This document shows, piece by piece, positions 41,134-50,820 of a stretch of 64,000 nucleotides of DNA (within the stretch, counting starts at the first letter, position 1; every line of letters begins with the position of its first letter). A program made the position numbers and the translations under genes. Source of the stretch: Bhargavaea sp. CC-171006 (lineage in GTDB: Bacteria > Bacillota > Bacilli > Bacillales_A > Planococcaceae). Location of the stretch: contig NZ_QUZH01000004.1 of assembly GCF_009761675.1 (NCBI RefSeq), forward strand, positions 1 to 64,000, given 5' to 3'. The notes below the pieces were generated by a model. That model worked only from the letters and a program-made list of their open reading frames with translations. It did no database searches and was not told where the DNA came from.

Positions 41134-42387
41134 TCAGACGACTTTTCGGCCTTTTTTCCAGACGGCATGGACATGGTTGACGCCAAACAGATATTGAAGT
41201 TCCTGATAGTTCCTCACATTCCATATGACTAAGTCGGCCTGTTTGCCGGGCTCGATCGAACCGGCTTTGTCCTGCACTCCAATGGCACATGCGGCATTGA
41301 TGGTGGCAGCGACAAGTGCTTCTGCAGGCGTCATCCGCATGGCGATGCACGCCAGGTTCATGACCAGCGGCATCGAGGTCGTCGGGGAGGAGCCGGGGTT
41401 GCAGTCGGTCGAGATGGTGACAGGGACGCCCGCGTCAATCATCTCCCTGCCCCGCGCGGCTTCTTCCCTCAGATAGAGCGCGGTCGCCGGGAGCAGGCAG
41501 GCGATCACTCCTGCTTCCGCCATCCGCCGGATTCCTTTGTCGGACGCCTTGAGCAGATGCTCCGCGGAAATGGCTCCGACTTCTGCGGCCAACTCCGCCC
41601 CTCCGTAAGGTTCAATTTCATCTGCATGAATCTTCGGCTTCAGTCCATGCCTCTTCCCTGCTTCCAGGATACGCCGGGATTGCTCAGGTGTATAGACACC
41701 GACTTCACAGAAGACGTCATTAAAGACAGCCAGCTTTTCCGCCGCCACGGCAGGAATCATTTCATCGATGATCAGGCCGACAAATTCATCTTCCCTGCCC
41801 TTGAATTCCTGCGGGACGGCATGAGCACCCATGAAAGTCGATACGACGTCGACCGGATGCTGTTCGTTCAGCTGTTTCATGACACCAAGCTGCTTGAGCT
41901 CGGTCTCGAGCTCCATTCCGTAGCCGCTCTTTCCCTCGACCGTCGTCACCCCGTGTCGGAGAAACGAATTCAGCCTGAGCTCTGCCTGGCGGTACAGCTC
42001 TTCTTCCGTCGCTTCCCTTGTCATACGGGTGGTCGCATGGATTCCGCCGCCGGCATTCATGATGTCCATATAGGAAGCGCCCTCAAGGCGCATCTCAAAT
42101 TCCTTCTCCCTGCTTCCTCCGTAAACGAAATGGGTGTGGGGGTCGATGAGACCCGGTGTTACAAGCCGGCCGGTCGCCTCGTAAACATCCGCTTCCTCTT
42201 CCCATTCCCCGAATCGTGCCTCCAGCTCGGAGGTCGTTCCGACCGCTTTGATTTCCCCATCTTCAATCCAGACGCTTCCGTCCTCGATCAGGCCGAGTTC
42301 AGACATGTCCGCGCCTGTTCTCGGCCCCTTGCTGCCGCCGACGGTCACCAGCTGAGCGGCGTGTTTGATCCACAGGGGTCTTCTCAT
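41134..42387 (-). CDS. hutI: Imidazolonepropionase HutI
   Basis: A 417-residue amidohydrolase with the metal motif [12 protein letters not shown] near 82-93, the KSGYGME segment near 150, the HADE motif near 255, and [10 protein letters not shown] near 330. It opens imidazolone-5-propionate to N-formimino-glutamate, the third step of histidine breakdown. Its start overlaps the hutU stop by 4 nt. hutH and hutG are not present in the window. Confidence 0.95.
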   Translation of the reverse strand: MRRPLWIKHAAQLVTVGGSKGPRTGADMSELGLIEDGSVWIEDGEIKAVGTTSELEARFGEWEEEADVYEATGRLVTPGLIDPHTHFVYGGSREKEFEMRLEGASYMDIMNAGGGIHATTRMTREATEEELYRQAELRLNSFLRHGVTTVEGKSGYGMELETELKQLGVMKQLNEQHPVDVVSTFMGAHAVPQEFKGREDEFVGLIIDEMIPAVAAEKLAVFNDVFCEVGVYTPEQSRRILEAGKRHGLKPKIHADEIEPYGGAELAAEVGAISAEHLLKASDKGIRRMAEAGVIACLLPATALYLREEAARGREMIDAGVPVTISTDCNPGSSPTTSMPLVMNLACIAMRMTPAEALVAATINAACAIGVQDKAGSIEPGKQADLVIWNVRNYQELQYLFGVNHVHAVWKKGRKVV

Positions 42388-44075
42388 GACGGATCCTCCT
42401 TTCCGGACATCGGGATATCGACGCCCTTTACCCTCGCAGTCCGGATGGCCAGATCGTACCCCGCATCCGCGTGACGGGCGATGCCCATCCCCGGATCAGT
42501 CGTCAGCACCCGCTCCAGGCGGGCTTCCGCTTCCTTCGTGCCGTCAGCGACAATCACCATCCCGGCATGCTGGGAGTACCCCATGCCGACGCCGCCGCCA
42601 TGGTGGACGGATACCCAGGTCGCCCCGCCGACGGCATTGATGAGCGCATTCAGGATCGGCCAGTCGGACACCGCGTCGGAACCGTCCTTCATCGCTTCCG
42701 TCTCGCGGTTCGGCGAGGCGACAGAGCCGGAGTCCAGGTGGTCACGGCCAATCACGATAGGTGCTTTCAGCTCGCCGGATGCGACCATATCGTTGATGAT
42801 TTTCCCGAATCTGGCACGCTCCCCGTAACCGAGCCAGCAGATGCGGGCAGGGAGGCCCTGGAACTCGATCTTCTCTCGGGCCATGCGGATCCAGTTGCAC
42901 AGATCCGTGTTGTCGCTGAACTCCCGGAGGATCACTTCATCCGTTTTCCGGATATCGTCCGGATCGCCCGACAGCGCCACCCAGCGGAACGGGCCCCTTC
43001 CCTCGCAGAACTGCGGGCGGATATAGGCGGGAACGAAACCCGGAAAGTCAAATGCCCTCCCGACGCCTTCGTCTTTTGCCACCTGCCGGATGTTGTTGCC
43101 GTAGTCGAACGTCACCGCTCCCCTGTCCATCATGCCGATCATGGCACGGACATGCCGGGCCATAGAGGACTTCGCCAATTTAACGACCCGGTCTGGATCG
43201 GACATACGGAGTGCCTCTGCTTCTTTTGCATCCATGCCGGACGGAACATAGCCATTCATCGGGTCATGTGCCGATGTCTGGTCGGTCAGCACATCCGGGA
43301 TGAACCCGCGTTCAAGCAGTGCCGGAAGGATATCGGAAGCATTTCCGAGCAGGCCGATGGAAAGTGCCTTCCCTTCTTTCTTCGCCTCCACCGCCAGACG
43401 GATGGCCTCATCTGCTGAGTTGGTCTTGGTGTCCAGATATCGGGTCCGGATTCGCTTGTCGATCCTGCTTTCATCCACTTCAACCGCAATGCAGACCCCG
43501 CCTGCCATCGTGACTGCCATCGGCTGGGCGCCGCCCATGCCGCCAAGTCCCGCGGTCAGTGTGATCGTGCCTTTGAGGGAGCCGCCGAAATGCTGGCGGG
43601 CAAGCTCCGCAAATGTCTCATACGTTCCCTGCACGATGCCCTGGGAGCCGATATAGATCCAGCTTCCGGCAGTCATCTGCCCGTACATCATGAGCCCCCT
43701 GCGGTCGAGTTCATGGAACGTTTCCCAGTCAGCGTATGCCGGAACCAGATTCGAATTGGCGATCAGCACGCGCGGCGCTTCCCGGTGTGTGCGGAACACG
43801 GCCACCGGCTTACCGGACTGGATGAGGAGTGTCTCATCATTTTCCAGCCGCTTCAGCGCTGCGACAATCGCATCGAACGCTTCCCAGTTACGTGCCGCCT
43901 TGCCGATTCCCCCGTAGACGACCAGCCGGTCCGGGTGCTCCGCCACATCCGGATGGAGGTTGTTCATGAGCATTCTCAATGCCGCCTCCTGCAGCCACCC
44001 CTTCGTATGAAGCTCCGTTCCAGTATAGGCAATGACCTTTTCCGCCGCTGTATTTGTATGCGCTTTCAATTCCAT
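42384..44075 (-). CDS. hutU: Urocanate hydratase HutU
   Basis: About 563 residues, the usual length. Landmarks: [60 protein letters not shown] (NAD-binding), the conserved active-site Cys region in the second half, and [18 protein letters not shown]. It converts urocanate to imidazolone-propionate using tightly bound NAD+. ATG at 44075 touches the GGGAGGGG site. A TTG two codons in has better spacing, so the exact start is uncertain. The first codons contain a cre-like site. Confidence 0.93.
   Translation of the reverse strand: MELKAHTNTAAEKVIAYTGTELHTKGWLQEAALRMLMNNLHPDVAEHPDRLVVYGGIGKAARNWEAFDAIVAALKRLENDETLLIQSGKPVAVFRTHREAPRVLIANSNLVPAYADWETFHELDRRGLMMYGQMTAGSWIYIGSQGIVQGTYETFAELARQHFGGSLKGTITLTAGLGGMGGAQPMAVTMAGGVCIAVEVDESRIDKRIRTRYLDTKTNSADEAIRLAVEAKKEGKALSIGLLGNASDILPALLERGFIPDVLTDQTSAHDPMNGYVPSGMDAKEAEALRMSDPDRVVKLAKSSMARHVRAMIGMMDRGAVTFDYGNNIRQVAKDEGVGRAFDFPGFVPAYIRPQFCEGRGPFRWVALSGDPDDIRKTDEVILREFSDNTDLCNWIRMAREKIEFQGLPARICWLGYGERARFGKIINDMVASGELKAPIVIGRDHLDSGSVASPNRETEAMKDGSDAVSDWPILNALINAVGGATWVSVHHGGGVGMGYSQHAGMVIVADGTKEAEARLERVLTTDPGMGIARHADAGYDLAIRTARVKGVDIPMSGKEDPS
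44055..44068 (-). promoter_or_regulatory. cre-like site in hutU codons 3-7
   Basis: On the minus strand TGAAAGCGCATACA matches the CcpA consensus TGWAARCGYTWNCW at 13 of 14 positions. B. subtilis hut is under carbon catabolite repression through a cre inside its first gene, so the place makes sense. Confidence 0.55.
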
Positions 44076-44090
44076 CCCCTCCCTTTCCCC

Positions 44091-44102
44091 CATTGTACAA
44101 TG
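44091..44102. promoter_or_regulatory. 12-bp perfect palindrome upstream of hutU
   Basis: CATTGTACAATG is a perfect palindrome 16 nt before the hutU ATG. It could be an operator; the TACAAT inside it is too near the start codon to act as an ordinary -10 box for that ATG. Confidence 0.35.
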
Positions 44103-44167
44103 AAACAGAGAGTGCAACATCAGGATCAGGGGATTGATTAACGCTTTAGTGAGGGAACAGACGAAAA

Positions 44168-44212
44168 GTTCCCGAGACCGTCTTGCCAGATCAGGCAAAA
44201 GGTTTCGGGAAC
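44168..44212 (-). terminator. Terminator after the TRAP transporter operon
   Basis: GTTCCCGAGACC and GGTTTCGGGAAC pair imperfectly, with an inner TTGCC/GGCAA stem, and run into TTTTC on the minus strand. Confidence 0.7.
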
Positions 44213-44240
44213 GCTGACTGGTCGGACAGACTCCCTATTG

Positions 44241-46259
44241 TCAGGCAGCCGCCGGGCTATTTTTCCGCCTGTCTTTCAGATAATTGAAACTGAAAATCAC
44301 GCCTACAATCAAAACTCCGATAATATCGGAATAAGTTTCAGGGATGATCATTCCGATGGCCCCTGCCCCCAGCAAAATCCGGAAAATCAGGTTCATATCT
44401 GTCCGGAAGTAACCTTCGATAGCCGAGCTTAGGGCGATGATGCCGATCACCGCAGTTACCGTGATCAGCAGGATGTCAACCGGGGCGGCCATCCCAAACT
44501 CCCTTGCATTCGTGGCGACGCCTTCCGTATCCAACATCAGCATTGCCGGATTATAGACGAACAGATATGGAATAAGGAAACCCGCCGTGGAAAGTTTCAG
44601 GGCATGGAAACCCGTTTTCATCGGATCCCCACCGGATATTCCGGCCCCCGCAAAAGCGGCCAATGCAACAGGCGGCGTGATATTGGCAAAGATCCCAAAA
44701 TAGAATACGAACATATGCGCAACAATGATCGGAATATCAAATTCCGCCAGAGCCGGCGCAGCCATCGTAGCAGTGATGATATAAGCCGGAATTGACGGTA
44801 GCCCCATTCCGAGGACCATTGATGCCAGCATGGTGAAGAATAGCGTCAGGAACAGGGAACCTGCTCCGAGACTTGCGATGGAAGAAGTCATCACGTTCCC
44901 GAAACTTGTCAGGCTGACCACTCCGATGATGATGCCGACCACCGCACAGGCGACCATGACAGAAAGCGACTGCCTGGCGCCACTGTCGAGCGCGGCCAGG
45001 ATATCCCTGAAGCCCATTCGGGTCTCTTTGCGGATGGCCGCGATAATCACCGTGGAAATAATGGTGTAGATTGCAGTCTGGCCTACCGGCACCCCCTGGT
45101 ATAGGAAGAAGACAAGAAGCAGGATCGGCAGGAGAAGATGCCCTCTTTCCTTCATCACTTCCTTGACGCGCGGAAGATCGGCCTTCGGAATGCCTTTCAG
45201 CCCCCTTCGTCCTGCGCGGAAGTGAACTTGCATGATTACACCGAGAAAATACAGGAGTGCAGGTATCAATGCCGCCAGAGCAATGGTTCCATACTGGACA
45301 CCGGTTGTCTCCGCCATGATAAATGCGCTCGCTCCCATGATCGGCGGAAGGATCTGGCCGCCAACCGAAGCACTTGCTTCAACAGCTCCCGCAAAGTTCT
45401 TTGAATAGCCGATTTTTTTCATAAGAGGTATGGTGAACGCGCCGGTCCCCACTACGTTGGCCACTGCCGCCCCGTTAATGCTTCCCATAAAACCGCTTGA
45501 AATGACGGCAACTTTTGCTGGCCCGCCCTGTTTGTGCCCGGCCAGCGCAAGTGCCAGGTCATTGAACAATTGTCCCATTCCCGACCTGGCCAGAAAAGCT
45601 CCAAAAAGGATGAACAGGAAAATGAAATTGACCGAAGCACCGATGGCTGTTGAGTATAGCCCTTCCGTCTTCAGATACAGCTGTCCGAAAATGTCCCCCA
45701 AATCGAACGGACGGGTCGCCATGCTGATTGGCACCCATGGCATATGACTGAAGAATGGATACGACAGGAAAATCAGTGCCAATACCGGGAGGATCCAGCC
45801 GGTAACCCGGCGTGCCGCCTCCAACACGAGAACGACCGCCACAATCGCCATCATGATATCTGCCGTATTCGGGATTCCGCCCCTTGTCGTGACAATGGCC
45901 GTGTACTGTGAAATCAGGTAGCCGGCCGTTGCGAGCGCTCCGATGAACAACAGCCAGTCCAGCAAGGGCACACGATTTCTGTTCTGCTTTTTGGTCATCG
46001 GATAAAGCAGGAAAATGAGACCGATCCCGACTGCCACGTGCACAGCGCGCTGTTGCAGTGCCGGAATCGGGTTGAATGTCGTATACAGATGGAAGACTGA
46101 ATAAAGAATGGCGACTGCGGCGATGAAAAACCCTACAGTCCGGCCGCTTATCTTTCTCGTTCTGGAGTCTGCATCAAACTTCTCCAACAGCTCTTCCTGC
46201 TTTCTTTCATCCAGGAATTCCGTCTCCGCGGCTATTCTCTTTTTCTCGGCTTCACTCAT
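44241..46259 (-). CDS. TRAP transporter fused permease (DctQ-DctM, TAXI type)
   Basis: A 672-residue membrane protein in which the small (4-helix) and large (12-helix) TRAP permease units are fused, as usual for TAXI-TRAP systems. Landmarks are SVNFIFLFILFGAFLARSGMGQLFNDLA, GSINGAAVANVVGTGAFTIPLMKKIGY, ASVGGQILPPIMGASAFIMAE, and GLPSIPAYIITATMAAPALAE. It works with the solute-binding protein at 46719-47714 using an ion gradient. ATG at 46259 follows GGAGGTG. It overlaps the DUF1850 gene by 8 nt. The ligand is unknown; glutamate or other organic acids are typical. Confidence 0.92.
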   Translation of the reverse strand: MSEAEKKRIAAETEFLDERKQEELLEKFDADSRTRKISGRTVGFFIAAVAILYSVFHLYTTFNPIPALQQRAVHVAVGIGLIFLLYPMTKKQNRNRVPLLDWLLFIGALATAGYLISQYTAIVTTRGGIPNTADIMMAIVAVVLVLEAARRVTGWILPVLALIFLSYPFFSHMPWVPISMATRPFDLGDIFGQLYLKTEGLYSTAIGASVNFIFLFILFGAFLARSGMGQLFNDLALALAGHKQGGPAKVAVISSGFMGSINGAAVANVVGTGAFTIPLMKKIGYSKNFAGAVEASASVGGQILPPIMGASAFIMAETTGVQYGTIALAALIPALLYFLGVIMQVHFRAGRRGLKGIPKADLPRVKEVMKERGHLLLPILLLVFFLYQGVPVGQTAIYTIISTVIIAAIRKETRMGFRDILAALDSGARQSLSVMVACAVVGIIIGVVSLTSFGNVMTSSIASLGAGSLFLTLFFTMLASMVLGMGLPSIPAYIITATMAAPALAEFDIPIIVAHMFVFYFGIFANITPPVALAAFAGAGISGGDPMKTGFHALKLSTAGFLIPYLFVYNPAMLMLDTEGVATNAREFGMAAPVDILLITVTAVIGIIALSSAIEGYFRTDMNLIFRILLGAGAIGMIIPETYSDIIGVLIVGVIFSFNYLKDRRKNSPAAA

Positions 46260-46722
46260 GATGGGCACCTCCGAACAGCCGCCAAAGCGGCACAGTTTTG
46301 TGTGTAATGCTTACCGACCACCTCTCTCCGCCGGGTGCATAGAGAGGCAATTCCCCTTTTCCAAAATAGAAGGTCGTCTTTATATCTTTGGACGTAAAAA
46401 TGTTCAGTTCCGGCACTTCCCGATCCAGTGCCATATGGACAAATCCGTCATCGGAAGGGATGATTTTACCTTCAGACGGAACACCTGCCCCATATGTTTT
46501 GAATCTTGTTCCCGTCAGGTAAAGCTTTCCGTCCCGGGCCTCATACGTTTCAAACCACGGTTCCTTCTCCACAGAGTGAATCCAGCCAATTTCGAACCGG
46601 TCCGTCCGAATCATGTCTTCCCAAGCGTCAGTTGTGATCTGGATGGCAGGTACCGGTAAAAAAAGAGAAAGAAGGAGCATAACGACCGCTATGCCCCCGA
46701 ACATGAAGCTTTTGGATTTCAT
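46252..46722 (-). CDS. DUF1850 domain protein
   Basis: A 156-residue protein with one N-terminal membrane anchor (VVMLLLSLFLPVPAIQI) and an extracellular beta-rich domain starting FEIGWIHSVEKEPWFETYE, the signature of DUF1850. This family commonly lies in TAXI-TRAP operons, as here between the binding protein and the permease with overlaps on both sides (4 and 8 nt). It probably helps the transporter at the outer membrane face, but no activity is known. Confidence 0.85.
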   Translation of the reverse strand: MKSKSFMFGGIAVVMLLLSLFLPVPAIQITTDAWEDMIRTDRFEIGWIHSVEKEPWFETYEARDGKLYLTGTRFKTYGAGVPSEGKIIPSDDGFVHMALDREVPELNIFTSKDIKTTFYFGKGELPLYAPGGERWSVSITHKTVPLWRLFGGAHHE

Positions 46723-47714
46723 TGCTCGTCATAGTACTTTTGCGCTCCCGGATGGACAGGAGCGACCATACCTTCCTGTGCCCCCTCCAGAGAAATGTCG
46801 GAAGCCGCCTGGTGGGAGTTCTCAAGTGATTCCAGACTATCAAAGAATTCTTTCGTCAGTTTATAGACGTCGTCTTCCGACAGCTCGGACGACACGACAA
46901 GGGCATTCATGATGGCTGCAGTCGGAACGGCTTCTTCATTGCCGTATGTATCCGCCGGGATTTCCATAGAGATGAAATATGGCTGTTCTTCCGCGATTTC
47001 TTCAACTTTTGCCGGATCCACGGAGACCATGCTCAGATCCAGGCTTTTCGACAATTCAAGTACGGAAGAGTTTGGCAGGCCGCTCGTCAGGAAAGCCGCA
47101 TCAATCTGGCCGGAACGCAGGCCGTCAGCCGCTTCGGCATAGCCCAGGTAATCGACTTCAATATCGTCATAAGTGATTCCGTGGCCTTCCAGAAGGTTCC
47201 GTGCATTGACCTCGACTCCAGAGTTCTGATCACCCACTGCCACCCGCTTGCCTTTCAGATCATCGACCGTTTCGATTCCTGAATCTGCAGTCGTCACGAT
47301 CTGGACGAAGTTCGGATAGAGAGCGGCGATCTGCTGGACCTGGTCTACCGGCTCGCTGAAGTTTCCGGTACCATCCACAGCTTCCGTGAGCACATCACTC
47401 ATCACAAAAGCCATCTCGACCTTTCCTTCCTTGATGAGATTGATGTTTTCGACGGAGGCGCCAGTCGTCTGCGGTTTGGAGTTTACGCCGAACGCATCCG
47501 AAAATTCGCTGGCAAGTGTGGTGCCGATGATGTTGTATGGACCAGATGCTCCCCCAGTGGCAATGGTCACAATCCGGGTTTCAAGACCCTCAGAACTCCC
47601 GCCACCTTCCCCTTCTCCCCCGGCAGACCCGCCGTCATCCCCTCCGCATGCGGCAAGCACCATCGCGCTCAGCATTGTTCCTGCCGCAAGCGCTGTCCAC
47701 TTTTTCTTCTTCAT
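46719..47714 (-). CDS. TAXI family TRAP solute-binding lipoprotein
   Basis: A 331-residue lipoprotein. A basic N-terminus and hydrophobic stretch end in the lipobox LAAC, followed by a flexible Gly/Ser/Asp linker. The TAXI fold follows (RIVTIATGGASGPYNIIGTTLASEF; VSVDPAKVEEI). It captures the ligand outside the membrane for the fused permease. ATG at 47714 follows AGGGGG; the long upstream open frame is not coding. First gene of the TRAP operon. Confidence 0.92.
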   Translation of the reverse strand: MKKKKWTALAAGTMLSAMVLAACGGDDGGSAGGEGEGGGSSEGLETRIVTIATGGASGPYNIIGTTLASEFSDAFGVNSKPQTTGASVENINLIKEGKVEMAFVMSDVLTEAVDGTGNFSEPVDQVQQIAALYPNFVQIVTTADSGIETVDDLKGKRVAVGDQNSGVEVNARNLLEGHGITYDDIEVDYLGYAEAADGLRSGQIDAAFLTSGLPNSSVLELSKSLDLSMVSVDPAKVEEIAEEQPYFISMEIPADTYGNEEAVPTAAIMNALVVSSELSEDDVYKLTKEFFDSLESLENSHQAASDISLEGAQEGMVAPVHPGAQKYYDEQ

Positions 47715-47766
47715 ACAGAAAATCCCCCTTTTTGGTAGCCGTTCTTTGGAACTATTGATTGAAGCC

Positions 47767-47796
47767 ATTATAGCAGTAGAAAGAAAGCGCAAACAA
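47767..47796 (-). promoter_or_regulatory. Promoter of the TRAP operon with overlapping cre-like site
   Basis: On the minus strand TTGTTT, an 18-nt spacer and TATAAT lie 53 nt before the lipoprotein start. AGAAAGCGCAAACA (read on the plus strand, 47782-47795) overlaps the -35 and matches the cre consensus with two mismatches. Confidence 0.45.
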
Positions 47797-47925
47797 GTCG
47801 AATAGAAAGGAATGTTCAGATTAATTGGATATTCTATTGAATCTGGCTGCATTTGGACAATATCTGAAACCGTGGACTTCCTATTCCGTATAACAGTTAA
47901 CAGATTTGAAACGGAGGCGGTCGCG

Positions 47926-49611
47926 ATGACCCAAGTGATCAGAATCATCCTAATGGCGGGGTTCCTGCTGTTCCTGTTTCCGGGAGCCGCATTCGCTGTT
48001 GAGTTCGAAATCACTGACAGCCGGATCAAAGCCGAAACGGACAAAGATGGAACGGTCAACGTAACAGAGTTCCATACCTACCAATTTGACGGTGAGTTTA
48101 GTGGAGTGACCCGGATGCTTGTTCCAAAAGAGGGTACCGCCGTCTCCGGATTCAGCGCGTTGGAGGACGGACAGCCCCTGCGCACCGTGAAAGACGGAGA
48201 ACTGTACAAAGTCTTCCGCGGCGGTGAGGATGAAAATATTACAGTTGAGCTCCGCTACGTCATCGAGGGGGCGGTGACTCGGTATGAAGACGGAGCCGAG
48301 TTTTACTGGCCGTTTTTTGACGACCGAAATGAATCGGATTATGGCAACATGATGATCACCGTCGTACCTCCGGAACCCTCTTCAGGAACGGAGCTGATCG
48401 GCTATGACGCGGCCGCGGGTACCGGGACACTCGAGTCTGATGGCAGCGCCCGTTTTGACCTGGGCCATGTCGGCTCGGGTCAAAACGGGGATATCCGTGT
48501 TGTTTTCGATGCCGCCCTGTTCCCTTCCCTGAATGCCGTTCCGGGGACCATCCGTGACACGATAGCCGCCGAACGGAAACGGCTTGCCGTAGAGCAGGAA
48601 GCCGCCGAAGCGCGCCATCAAACTGCGGTTTTGATCGGTAACATCATGTTGCCCGCTGCCATCCTGCTCCTTCTGGGTATCTTCTTGAAAGAATGGAACC
48701 TCTCGCGAAGAAAATCGGCGGAAGCAAGACGTGAAGCCGAGGCGTCCGGTTTCATGACGCCCAAAGAGATCATCAGTATGCCGGCCGTCATGCAGTTCAT
48801 GTCCCCTGCCATTGACACCGGGCCGGAGCGCCTTTCGGCCGCGCTTCTGGACCTGATCCGGAAAGGCCAGGTCGTACAAGTATCCGAAACCCGGTTCGCG
48901 GAGACCGGAAAGGCTCCTGACCATCAGCATGAAGAAATCTTCCGCTCCTTCCTTTTCGACAGCTTCGGGGACGGTAACGGCGGCTTCGATCTGGAAGAAC
49001 TGAAACGACGGACCGAAGATGACGAGCAGGCCGGAGAATACAGCAGCCGGATTGCGGAATGGAGCGGCACCGTTTCCCAGGAAGTCAAAGAGGCCGGGCT
49101 TAGGGAGGCCCACCCGGGCACGTCAGTGCTCCTGGCCCTCACAGGGAGTGTTCTAGCAGGCACCGCCATCTACTTCGCCATGGGGGAGGCTTGGATTCAT
49201 CTCATCATCGCCATCCCGCTTGCACTGGCCGCGCTGATCGGTGCTGCGTTTTACCGGCCGCTCAGTGACACAGGCCGCCTGCTTCGTGAACAGTGGCAGG
49301 TCTTTGCAGGACAATTCAAGAATGCAAGGGCCGAAGAATGGACATCCTTGCCGCGCGAAGACCGGCTGAGGGGATACATCTATGCCATCGGCACGAAAAA
49401 CAAAGACATCGATCTTCCGTTTGCGAAATTTGCGGATACCAGGCAGTCTTCCTCTGACACGCCGCCTGCCGTAATCGTCTATGACCCGCTGATCATGAAC
49501 CGCTCCTTTGCCGTGGCAGGTGAGCATGCCGCCTATTCGAGCTCCGCATCCTCCTCATCCAGCTCGGGTGGAGGAACCGGGGGCGGGGGCGGCGGTTCAG
49601 GGGCATTCTGA
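47926..49611 (+). CDS. DUF2207 family membrane protein
   Basis: A 561-residue protein: signal peptide (about 1-24, ending GAAFA), a large extracellular beta domain (FEITDSRIKAETDKDGTVNVTEFHTYQF, typical DUF2207 start), a transmembrane helix near 245, a cytoplasmic domain, paired helices near 415-460, and a Ser then Gly-rich C-terminus (SSSSGGGTGGGGGGSGAF). Function unknown. ATG at 47926 follows CGGAGG; the open frame begins at 47812 without a ribosome site. Divergent from the TRAP operon. Confidence 0.85.
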   Translation: MTQVIRIILMAGFLLFLFPGAAFAVEFEITDSRIKAETDKDGTVNVTEFHTYQFDGEFSGVTRMLVPKEGTAVSGFSALEDGQPLRTVKDGELYKVFRGGEDENITVELRYVIEGAVTRYEDGAEFYWPFFDDRNESDYGNMMITVVPPEPSSGTELIGYDAAAGTGTLESDGSARFDLGHVGSGQNGDIRVVFDAALFPSLNAVPGTIRDTIAAERKRLAVEQEAAEARHQTAVLIGNIMLPAAILLLLGIFLKEWNLSRRKSAEARREAEASGFMTPKEIISMPAVMQFMSPAIDTGPERLSAALLDLIRKGQVVQVSETRFAETGKAPDHQHEEIFRSFLFDSFGDGNGGFDLEELKRRTEDDEQAGEYSSRIAEWSGTVSQEVKEAGLREAHPGTSVLLALTGSVLAGTAIYFAMGEAWIHLIIAIPLALAALIGAAFYRPLSDTGRLLREQWQVFAGQFKNARAEEWTSLPREDRLRGYIYAIGTKNKDIDLPFAKFADTRQSSSDTPPAVIVYDPLIMNRSFAVAGEHAAYSSSASSSSSSGGGTGGGGGGSGAF

Positions 49612-49628
49612 GTTTTTAACGAACGAAC

Positions 49629-49672
49629 AACAGCGCCATCCCGGTGTGCCGGGATGGCGCTGTTCCGTCTTT
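49629..49672. terminator. Terminator between convergent genes
   Basis: AACAGCGCCATCCCGG pairs perfectly with its complement at 49649-49664 around TGTG, followed by a T-rich stretch on the plus strand. Confidence 0.8.
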
Positions 49673-49675
49673 TGT

Positions 49676-50740
49676 TCACTTTGCAGGCTGATCCAGAATT
49701 TTAATTCTCCCAGTAAACGGCTTTGTAAATCGGGACTCATAGAAAAGCATCGCCCAGCCGATTGAGGTTGCCACACCCAAGAAAGTCAAAATGATGATAT
49801 GGGACCAAAAATTATTAGCCACGGTCTGCGTGAGTTGGCTTAAATAAGGAAGCGTCAGCTGATGTGTCAGGTAAATAAAGAAAGAAAAATGGCTTAACTT
49901 AATCAGCGTTTGGTTAGGATTTTTAATCATTCTCAATAAAACCAATGCAATGATAAAAACAGATAATGCAAATATGAGCATGTCATACCGGTCACTTTTT
50001 ACAGATACAAAGACCCTGTCCATGACCTTATTCATAATCATGAGATATGAAACAAAAACGCCAATGATCGGGATATAGAAATGCTTTGCGAAAAAGTTAA
50101 TTACTTTTTCATAATCCCGTCCAATATAGAAAGCTACTACAAAATAAAACAACCAACCGATAAAGAGGGTCCTATCCCAAAAAGGATAAACTTGATCAAT
50201 GAATATACGGAAGTCCTTATTACCTGCATGAACATACAGGTACGTAAATGACAAGATAAAGGAAATTAGAATCGGGGGTAAAGGATGAGTTTTCTGCAAG
50301 AAGCGCCCCAGCAAAATATGCAATATATAAAATTGGAAGATGACCAAAACAAAGAAACCGTGCCAATGCCCAAGCACAACTATTTCAAATGCGCGCTGGA
50401 AAAAGACAGACCATTCACCTTCAGAGTGCATGTAACTCCTGATCAACCCAATTAAAATATATGGAATCAGAATATATTTGACTCGTTTTAACAGAAACCC
50501 TTTCCTTACTCCATCAGGATAATTCTTTGAAATAAGGACCTCGGATATCATTACAAAAACGGGCGTCGCCCAAAGGAGTGCGAAACGAAAATAGGTTATG
50601 AATTGGTCTTGATCAAAAAGATCAGGTTCATAAGTTTTGGCGTAATTGGTGATTGAATGGGTGAGTACAACTGCCACACATGCAATTGCACGCAACAAAT
50701 TAATCTCGTTGAGTTGCCTGCTCGTTTTTAACTTAATCAT
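49676..50740 (-). CDS. Acyltransferase family 3 membrane protein (OafA/WecH-like)
   Basis: A 354-residue polytopic protein with the acyltransferase-3 pattern: INLLRAIACVAVVLTHSITNY near 13-33 (RaxxxxxVxxxH motif), FRFALLWATPVFVMISEVLIS, and SFFIYLTHQ near 290. Such enzymes O-acylate cell-surface glycans. Base composition is much more AT-rich than neighbours, no clear ribosome site precedes ATG 50740, and the flanks are very AT-rich, all suggesting recent acquisition. The target could be wall polymer or peptidoglycan. Confidence 0.85.
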   Translation of the reverse strand: MIKLKTSRQLNEINLLRAIACVAVVLTHSITNYAKTYEPDLFDQDQFITYFRFALLWATPVFVMISEVLISKNYPDGVRKGFLLKRVKYILIPYILIGLIRSYMHSEGEWSVFFQRAFEIVVLGHWHGFFVLVIFQFYILHILLGRFLQKTHPLPPILISFILSFTYLYVHAGNKDFRIFIDQVYPFWDRTLFIGWLFYFVVAFYIGRDYEKVINFFAKHFYIPIIGVFVSYLMIMNKVMDRVFVSVKSDRYDMLIFALSVFIIALVLLRMIKNPNQTLIKLSHFSFFIYLTHQLTLPYLSQLTQTVANNFWSHIIILTFLGVATSIGWAMLFYESRFTKPFTGRIKILDQPAK

Positions 50741-50820
50741 AATACAATAAATATAACATCAATATATTTATTTTTAATTTCCAATTTAAGTAAACTAATC
50801 CGTATTATTCCCTTGATTCC

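Noticed and set aside
42471-43418. Long plus-strand ORF inside hutU
   Set aside because: Antisense to a clear urocanate hydratase; no ribosome site or recognisable domain.
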